From: a virus
Strand: one strand, 5' to 3'
Length of the DNA: 64,000 nucleotides
IMG/VR virus record: IMGVR_UViG_3300027749_000056
Location: 1-64,000 of that record
In this document: piece by piece, positions 59,055-64,000 of the stretch
Layout: the number at the start of each line of letters is the position of its first letter
Position numbering within the stretch: the first letter of the stretch is position 1
Program-made: the position numbers and the translations under genes
Notes under the pieces: generated by a model
The model's input: only the letters and a program-made list of their open reading frames with translations
Told to the model about the DNA's origin: nothing
Database searches by the model: none

Positions 59055-59512
59055 TTGGGATCTTCGCCAGAGTCTTTAATGTATTGTTTGATTTCTTTGT
59101 CTGACACAATCTGCATCATTACTTCTATTTCGTCGTCTTTGTAGTGCGGATACATTGCTGTCAATGCTTTGCGTTTGGCACTGGCGCCTGGTTGTTTTTT
59201 CTTAGGAGCAATCCACGGATGTCTATATTCGCCTACCCCTGGACCAACTGTGGTAGCCAACAACCATTGCAATTTGGGATGTTTGCTGATGGCAAAAAAA
59301 TGCTTGTTGAGATTTTCATTACAAGATTGCAAATAGTATTGTTCTATATTTTTGTCTCTAGATGAATTGCCTACTTGCACAGCCGAGCTCCAACGAATCA
59401 TCAAGAACGTTGAAAACTTCTTGCGTTCTTCAGGAGTGAGCTCGTCATAAAAATCTCTATTCTTGAGATCCAGTTGACACATTTCGTTGCTGATATGTAA
59501 TTTATCGCTCAT
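59051..59512 (-). CDS. possible clamp-loader small subunit (gp62-like)
   Basis: A 153-residue protein: QLDLKNRDFYDELTPEERKKF, HFFAISKHPKLQWLLATTVG, HPWIAPKKKQ and a tail with KDDEIEVM. Size and layout resemble gp62-type clamp-loader small subunits of T4-like phages, but no motif is decisive. ATGA-coupled on both sides. Confidence 0.35.
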   Translation of the reverse strand: MSDKLHISNEMCQLDLKNRDFYDELTPEERKKFSTFLMIRWSSAVQVGNSSRDKNIEQYYLQSCNENLNKHFFAISKHPKLQWLLATTVGPGVGEYRHPWIAPKKKQPGASAKRKALTAMYPHYKDDEIEVMMQIVSDKEIKQYIKDSGEDPK

Positions 59513-59805
59513 TTAGTTTTGGTCAGTTTGTAGATCATTATAACACGATTTAATTCATCTTGTAAAGTGGGATTGGTTCGGGCTGCGCGACGAATCTCGC
59601 CCCACAGCTTGTCCCCCATCAAGTGATCGTGCAAGGGTCTACCGTCCGAAGTTCTAGCATCGTATTCGATTTTGTGACCAGTCACAGGATCATATGCATA
59701 GCCCATTAACTTACGATCAGCAGGATCAGCACCAAACTCTCGAGCATACACTTCATTGCCCACACGTTCGTATATGTATGTGGCACCCGGCTTAAGGCTG
59801 CCCAT
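59509..59805 (-). CDS. conserved-type phage protein
   Basis: A 98-residue protein: MGSLKPGATYIYERVGNEVY, RTSDGRPLHDHLMGDKLWGEIRRAARTNP. Its start lies 14 nt inside the 48-residue gene upstream. Function unknown. Confidence 0.6.
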   Translation of the reverse strand: MGSLKPGATYIYERVGNEVYAREFGADPADRKLMGYAYDPVTGHKIEYDARTSDGRPLHDHLMGDKLWGEIRRAARTNPTLQDELNRVIMIYKLTKTK

Positions 59806-59938
59806 ATTGATAGCCGTATTGCAAATGCGCCCAACGCAAGAATCGCTCTAGTCCTTCACGGTCGTCGGGATAACTTTCCAGGTACACTCTGGCCAGTCTA
59901 TTGATAATTTCGAATATTTGGGGTTCAGTATAGGGCAT
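59792..59938 (-). CDS. 48-residue protein
   Basis: MPYTEPQIFEIINRLARVYLESYPDDREGLERF...: acidic amphipathic helix. The ATG overlaps the upstream stop (TAATG), and its 3' end overlaps the next gene. Coupling and composition support it; function unknown. Confidence 0.6.
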   Translation of the reverse strand: MPYTEPQIFEIINRLARVYLESYPDDREGLERFLRWAHLQYGYQYGQP

Positions 59939-60438
59939 TACCAGGCCTTGTTATAGTCCACAATCTCGCAATTGCGACTGACGTCTTTCACAAAATACAC
60001 ACAGTCAGGATCTGCCCCGTCACTTACAGGCACAGCCAATAGTTGACCGTTCTTGAGTTTGGGTGCATACCATGATACCTCATGATACACATCTAGGATT
60101 TCAATTTCTGGAAAGCTGGGACGGAAACTGGTCAAGGGATTGAACTGGAATACTTTGAAGCCACGGTCATTTATTGACGTTAGTGGCAACACTTCCAAGT
60201 CGCCTACATCAGGTTCACCAATTAAAATCTGCCAGTCCATGGGCATCTTTATGGTGTGCTCTCCAATGCGTAGCACAAGTGCAGGAGCGTTAAAGCTCTC
60301 TAAAAAGATCAATGGTATAAAATGATAGTCAGGTTCTGCTGGATTTGAATTGTCTAATATTGCAAAACGCATGTCATCTACTTCTTCAGGCAGGTGATCT
60401 AAATCGTAGGTGGCATTGTCTAGTGTAAGTATTCTCAT
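59938..60438 (-). CDS. conserved-type phage protein in the uvsW operon
   Basis: A 166-residue acidic protein: MRILTLDNATYDLDHLPEEVDDM, HTIKMPMDWQILIGEPDVGDLEV, SINDRGFKVFQFNPL. A TTGACA-N17-TAAAAT promoter with a 6-nt gap precedes the ATG. Role unknown. Confidence 0.6.
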   Translation of the reverse strand: MRILTLDNATYDLDHLPEEVDDMRFAILDNSNPAEPDYHFIPLIFLESFNAPALVLRIGEHTIKMPMDWQILIGEPDVGDLEVLPLTSINDRGFKVFQFNPLTSFRPSFPEIEILDVYHEVSWYAPKLKNGQLLAVPVSDGADPDCVYFVKDVSRNCEIVDYNKAW

Positions 60439-60444
60439 GTTGTC

Positions 60445-60473
60445 ATTTTACTTGATTTGTGGCAGATTGTCAA
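60445..60473 (-). promoter_or_regulatory. promoter with leaderless geometry
   Basis: TTGACA (60468-60473), 17-nt spacer, TAAAAT (60445-60450), 6 nt, ATG at 60438. It overlaps the end of the upstream gene. Confidence 0.5.
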
Positions 60474-61140
60474 TGACTTTGCGATGAATATTTGCAGCCA
60501 CTTGTTCTTGTGTGGCACGGTCTGTATGAAACGGCGAGTCAAATGTTGGATTGGCTCCGCTAAAGTCAATAGCAACTTTGCCAATATCCTCGGCAGCAAA
60601 ACACAATGGTAAAATTCCAGCGTTAGCAATTCTGTCATGCCAGTATTCAAACAACCAATTGTCTAGTGTTTGTTGTAGATCATAATCAAACAACTCCGTC
60701 ATATACTGTTTGACAGCCTGAATTTTCTCTGGGGAGACTATGGAACGATTTTCCAATCCTTCAGCTACTGTACTCAAAATTGGAGCATTTAAATTGCCGG
60801 CCCAGGGCTCATGTGTACTAACCATATGCGGATTAAAATATACAAAATTTTTCAACCCCATCTCAGGAAAAAATTGATTGTTTGTTCGAATTGTAATTCG
60901 ACTTGCCCAGGTTGTATGATAAACAATTGCATTAGGCCGGTGCTTTACTGCTTCTTGCAATTGAAATAATATTCCGGTGTTGCTGAATCCACCATGCGCA
61001 AAATGCAAAACTTTGTATCCATAATGATCTTCAAGAATTTGACTAAAGTGAGCACGACTACCTACATATTTCAATTCCTCTGTGCATGCCGCACAATGAC
61101 TTTCGCCACACACTGCAATGGTTATTTTATTTTCATCCAT
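60448..61140 (-). CDS. SGNH-like protein of unknown function
   Basis: A 230-residue protein starting MDENKITIAVCGESHCAAC; a VCGESH segment and LHFAHGGFSNTGIL look like SGNH-hydrolase blocks I and II, though the final Asp-His block is not clear. The start at 61140 lies within the UvsW end (19-nt overlap). It may be related in fold to the protein at 53837. Confidence 0.5.
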   Translation of the reverse strand: MDENKITIAVCGESHCAACTEELKYVGSRAHFSQILEDHYGYKVLHFAHGGFSNTGILFQLQEAVKHRPNAIVYHTTWASRITIRTNNQFFPEMGLKNFVYFNPHMVSTHEPWAGNLNAPILSTVAEGLENRSIVSPEKIQAVKQYMTELFDYDLQQTLDNWLFEYWHDRIANAGILPLCFAAEDIGKVAIDFSGANPTFDSPFHTDRATQEQVAANIHRKVIDNLPQIK

Positions 61141-62591
61141 TCTAATTTTTCCTGAGTAAAGGGGTAGTTGGCTTCTTTGTAGAATTGTTTGCGCTTGGTC
61201 AAGTGACGCTTGGCAAATTTGCAAGTGGAAGTCACATCCCAAATTTGAACATGATCTTTGTCTTCGGCTTTTCTTATCCCACGTCCAATACTTTGGATAA
61301 CGCGGACAAAACTTTTCCCGGGCTCCACAAGAACCAAATTAAAAATCCTAGGGATATTAATACCCACAGCGGCAACACCATAGGTAGCCACAATAATCTT
61401 ATCAACGCTGTCAGCCACTTCGTCATATTCTTCTTGTCTTTTTGTTCCTTTTGTTGCACCGCTAACAAATACAGATTTGTCACCTAGTCTTGCAACAAGT
61501 TGTCGACCACACTCAGTTCTGTCTACTAATACAAGTGTGTTGCCTGTTTCATTCACATGGCGTATGAGTTCACTCATAGCATCTAGTCTGCCCGACTCTT
61601 CCAACAGGTATTTAAGCTCGCTTTGGTAGTTGGAGTATTCCACGTGATCTTGCAACTGCACAATGTTCACATGGCACTGCGCCAGCACCCCTTGTTGTTG
61701 TAGTTCATTGGCTGACAGTTTGCTGATAACCGGTCCAAGGCTGACCAACAGTGCTTGGCTTTCAAACTTCTCTTTGGGCACAGTACCAGTCAAACCCCAA
61801 CGAATTGGCACTCTAGCCATCACCGTGGTCAACAGTGTTTTGAGTGCATCCGCTTTGGCCATGTGTACTTCGTCTACCATCACACATACCACATCTTCAA
61901 TAAAGTCCTGGATGGTGGCTTCACCTATGCCTGCCTTGGTATTCTTCAGTAGTACATTAAGACTCTGCCAAGTGCAGATGGTGTGTGTACAACCATGTTC
62001 TTTTCTATCGCCAAAGTAAACACCCACATCCAGGCCAAGATTCACATAATCTTTTTCTGTTTGTGTCACAAGACTCTTGTTGGGCACAATCACAATTGAC
62101 CTGCCATATGGCTCGACGCTGGCACTCAAGGCTGCTGTCATTATGGTCTTGCCTGCACCTGTGGCCACTTCCTGTATGCATTGCGGATTGGTTAAGAAGT
62201 TGTTCACAATCTCCACCTGATAGTCGCGCAACAAGATAGGCTGTCCTTCAGCAGGATGTCCTTTGGGCCAAGTCTTGTGTGCAAATGTTTGTTCGGTAAC
62301 TTGAGCAAACTCAAATGTAGTTGAGTAGTCTCTTTGATCATCCAATTCGATGTCGTAGTTGTAGCGTTCTAGGATGGGCATGATCTCTGGCAGGAGATTG
62401 GTATATGTGCTACCGCCCAGTTGGAAGTAACTGACTTTGCCATCCCACCTTCCCAGCCTCACTGCTGGTAGGTATCTTGCATACGGCACATCATACTTGA
62501 ACGCATTGACCAGAGCCTTGCGCACATCCAAGTCAATGCCCTCTAGCTTGATGTTTACTTCATCTCGAATCTGTATGGTGCATCTTTTCAT
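61122..62591 (-). CDS. uvsW: UvsW-type DNA/RNA helicase
   Basis: A 489-residue superfamily 2 helicase: an N-terminal UvsW domain (about 1-110), motif Q/I with ATGAGKT, motif II DEVH, TGT motif, and SIGRGIRKA as motif VI. T4 UvsW unwinds branched DNA and R-loops and controls origin use. ATGA overlap with the gene at 62588. Confidence 0.9.
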   Translation of the reverse strand: MKRCTIQIRDEVNIKLEGIDLDVRKALVNAFKYDVPYARYLPAVRLGRWDGKVSYFQLGGSTYTNLLPEIMPILERYNYDIELDDQRDYSTTFEFAQVTEQTFAHKTWPKGHPAEGQPILLRDYQVEIVNNFLTNPQCIQEVATGAGKTIMTAALSASVEPYGRSIVIVPNKSLVTQTEKDYVNLGLDVGVYFGDRKEHGCTHTICTWQSLNVLLKNTKAGIGEATIQDFIEDVVCVMVDEVHMAKADALKTLLTTVMARVPIRWGLTGTVPKEKFESQALLVSLGPVISKLSANELQQQGVLAQCHVNIVQLQDHVEYSNYQSELKYLLEESGRLDAMSELIRHVNETGNTLVLVDRTECGRQLVARLGDKSVFVSGATKGTKRQEEYDEVADSVDKIIVATYGVAAVGINIPRIFNLVLVEPGKSFVRVIQSIGRGIRKAEDKDHVQIWDVTSTCKFAKRHLTKRKQFYKEANYPFTQEKLEWMKIK

Positions 62592-63445
62592 TGTATGTTT
62601 ACTTCAAGCACCCGTTGCTGGCGTGCTATTTGTGTTATAAGTTCGTTGGTATCACCTGCGAATTCCAAATCTGCAACAGGAAAACGCAAGGGTCGTGCTC
62701 TTGCATTATACACATTTGTTATATGATGAGCAAGAAAAAAATCTCGATGTTGCTCAATATATTGTTGCATTCTTGGCTCTTTAGAAATTAGATCTTGATC
62801 AAAGAAGGCCACATTGAAATCGGCACTGTAATGACTGAATGGGCGGAATGCTTCGTCACCTATATATGCATCGTTATCGTGCGCCAAGTCCTCAACTGTT
62901 TTTCCAATTTCACAATAGTTGAGATACACAGTTCCAAATTTAATTTGCGTTTCTCCCCATTGCATGAGTTGGTAAGGCTCGAGTGTTTTTGTTTTGGGCA
63001 TGCCAAACCAAGTGCAAACAAGTCTTGGTTGAGCACCTTCGAGCACAATTTCACATCTATGCACAGCCAGATTCAATTCAGCCAGTGCCTGTCTCACAGC
63101 CACAGGCGCCTGTTGCCAGTATTCTGATGTTTGTTGATCTAGCAGACCGTGAAAGCGTTCAAAAATGTTGTGCATGTAATTGAGACTGTCTTGGCTCCAA
63201 TCAAACTCACGCTCAATTATGGTATCATGTTGGTTGATTGTTTTGATACATTGTTGGATCATAAGTTCGGCACGCTGGCGCTCTTCCAAACAAGAACCAA
63301 AGCCGTAAAATCGATCTGGATGGTCTAAAGGATAACTGCCGCGGGCATGCATACGCTCAACCCACAACTCAGCAAGCGGAGTTGGTCGTATTTGAAATTG
63401 TAGTTCTAGGCCTTGGCTTAGATGTATCAGCAGGTGTTGCGGCAT
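62588..63445 (-). CDS. conserved-type phage protein upstream of uvsW
   Basis: A 285-residue protein: LWVERMHARGSYPLDHPDRFYGFGS, LNYMHNIFERFHGL, LFFAHHITNVYNARARPLRFP-like. A TTGACT-N17-TATACT promoter with a 6-nt gap to the ATG supports leaderless expression. Function unknown. Confidence 0.6.
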   Translation of the reverse strand: MPQHLLIHLSQGLELQFQIRPTPLAELWVERMHARGSYPLDHPDRFYGFGSCLEERQRAELMIQQCIKTINQHDTIIEREFDWSQDSLNYMHNIFERFHGLLDQQTSEYWQQAPVAVRQALAELNLAVHRCEIVLEGAQPRLVCTWFGMPKTKTLEPYQLMQWGETQIKFGTVYLNYCEIGKTVEDLAHDNDAYIGDEAFRPFSHYSADFNVAFFDQDLISKEPRMQQYIEQHRDFFLAHHITNVYNARARPLRFPVADLEFAGDTNELITQIARQQRVLEVNIQ

Positions 63446-63451
63446 TATAAC

Positions 63452-63480
63452 AGTATATACTTACCGACGAAAAAAGTCAA
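63452..63480 (-). promoter_or_regulatory. promoter with leaderless geometry
   Basis: TTGACT (63475-63480), 17-nt spacer, TATACT (63452-63457), 6 nt, ATG at 63445. Confidence 0.65.
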
Positions 63481-63485
63481 AAAGA

Positions 63486-63509
63486 CAGGTACCGTTTTAC
63501 GGGTACCTG
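63486..63509 (-). terminator. hairpin downstream of membrane-protein gene
   Basis: CAGGTACC pairs with GGTACCTG across an 8-nt loop, with a second GC-rich inverted repeat (GCCCGGG, CCCGGG) at 63517-63546. Together with a T-rich stretch this looks like a terminator for the gene ending at 63560. Confidence 0.55.
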
Positions 63510-63559
63510 CCATAAAGCCCGGGCCGGAGCCAACCAATGCCCGGGGTAACCTTGGAGGG

Positions 63560-63775
63560 TTAATCTTTTGAGTTGACCGATGTCTTAAAAAGGAAGCCGC
63601 ACAGGACAGTGATGCCCCAGGCCTGCAACCAGGTGACTTCTTTAACAGAAGGCACTGCATCGACCAAGCAACCATTCCACAGCATGTACACAGGCCAGCT
63701 CAGTAAGAAACTCAATAACAGAACTCCCATAATAGCAATCACAATTGCACCAACAAACACTGCAAATTTTTCCAT
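63560..63775 (-). CDS. small two-helix membrane protein
   Basis: A 71-residue protein starting MEKFAVFVGAIVIAIMGVLLL with two membrane helices (about 5-32 and 46-63). It follows the 38-residue gene by one base. Unknown function. Confidence 0.6.
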   Translation of the reverse strand: MEKFAVFVGAIVIAIMGVLLLSFLLSWPVYMLWNGCLVDAVPSVKEVTWLQAWGITVLCGFLFKTSVNSKD

Positions 63776-63776
63776 G

Positions 63777-63893
63777 TCACGCTCCGTAGTATTCTAAACA
63801 TTTAACTGTGAAGCCTGCTTCACGCTGTTCATCTGCTTCGTACTCGGTATCCACTGAGTACAAGTACAAGTCTCCATCCCATATTTCGTACAT
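63777..63893 (-). CDS. 38-residue acidic protein
   Basis: MYEIWDGDLYLYSVDTEYEADEQ... with GCAGGAG before the ATG. It sits between two tightly linked genes. Unknown function. Confidence 0.5.
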   Translation of the reverse strand: MYEIWDGDLYLYSVDTEYEADEQREAGFTVKCLEYYGA

Positions 63894-63894
63894 G

Positions 63895-63999
63895 TTAGGC
63901 TCCTGCGGGTTTCATAACAGTGGTCTCTGCCAGGCGCTTCCAGTTCAATACTGACATCTTGCGCAAGTCTGCAATCTTCAACGCCATACGCAAACTCAT
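63895..63999 (-). CDS. probable partial or short basic protein at the right edge
   Basis: A frame opening at or before 63999 reads MSLRMALKIADLRKMSVLNW... and ends TAA one base before the next ATG. The N-terminus may continue beyond the window. Confidence 0.4.
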   Translation of the reverse strand: MSLRMALKIADLRKMSVLNWKRLAETTVMKPAGA

Positions 64000-64000
64000 C

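Noticed and set aside
1-64000. tRNA genes and CRISPR arrays
   Set aside because: I saw no cloverleaf-type sequence and no regular direct repeats with spacers; a covariance-model search was not possible.

Overview
The window looks like part of the genome of a large T4-like (myovirus-type) tailed phage of a Gram-negative, probably aquatic proteobacterial host. The evidence is the gene content: class Ia ribonucleotide reductase with a glutaredoxin, a T4-type primase, DnaB-family helicase, UvsW helicase and ATP-dependent DNA ligase, UV-damage endonuclease, Hsp20, a PAAR tail tip and a pectate-lyase-fold tail spike. Genes are packed mostly on the minus strand with ATGA or TAATG overlaps. Two promoter classes are visible: sigma70-like TTGACN-N17-TATAAT and T4-late-like TATAAATA variants. 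Host and phage taxonomy are inferences; no terminase, portal, major capsid protein or DNA polymerase is in the window.

Layout. 1-8.5 kb: small early-type genes with their own sigma70-like promoters, two ClpP proteases, a radical SAM protein and a run of lipoproteins and secreted proteins. 8.6-10.7 kb: a plus-strand block of membrane proteins with terminators. 10.7-20.9 kb: accessory metabolism (amidotransferase-like protein, GT4 glycosyltransferase plus LpxH-like phosphoesterase, UvsE, sugar-nucleotide dehydrogenase, 2OG oxygenase, amidinotransferase, a glycosyltransferase-like protein, a metallophosphoesterase). 20.9-25 kb: ClpS, Hsp20, ribosomal protein bS21, ClpX and a coiled-coil membrane protein. 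25-30 kb: FG-GAP lipoprotein, DNA ligase and small genes. 30-43 kb: PAAR/tail genes, glutaredoxin, NrdB, a PLP aminotransferase, a class II aldolase, NrdA, tail spike, PD-(D/E)XK nuclease, IscA and IscU. 43-50 kb: virion-type proteins, including a polymerase-beta-like nucleotidyltransferase fused to a ligase-like domain. 50-56 kb: two radical SAM proteins and the primase-SGNH-helicase operon. 56-64 kb: a structural protein, a very small DnaE-like protein, an operon of conserved phage genes, and UvsW.

How the parts may work together. The phage carries much of a Clp proteolysis system (two ClpPs, ClpX, the N-degron adaptor ClpS) next to a ribosomal protein and a small heat-shock protein, suggesting takeover of host protein quality control and translation. 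Three radical SAM proteins need [4Fe-4S] clusters, and the phage also encodes IscU and IscA, so Fe-S supply may be part of the same programme. Nucleotide supply (NrdA, NrdB, Grx) sits beside sugar or amino-acid type enzymes. Several virion-type genes share a short Met-basic-hydrophobic-x-Glu N-terminus resembling the T4 capsid-targeting and prohead-protease signal. At least six genes have a consensus promoter whose -10 box lies exactly 6 nt before the ATG, which predicts leaderless mRNAs.
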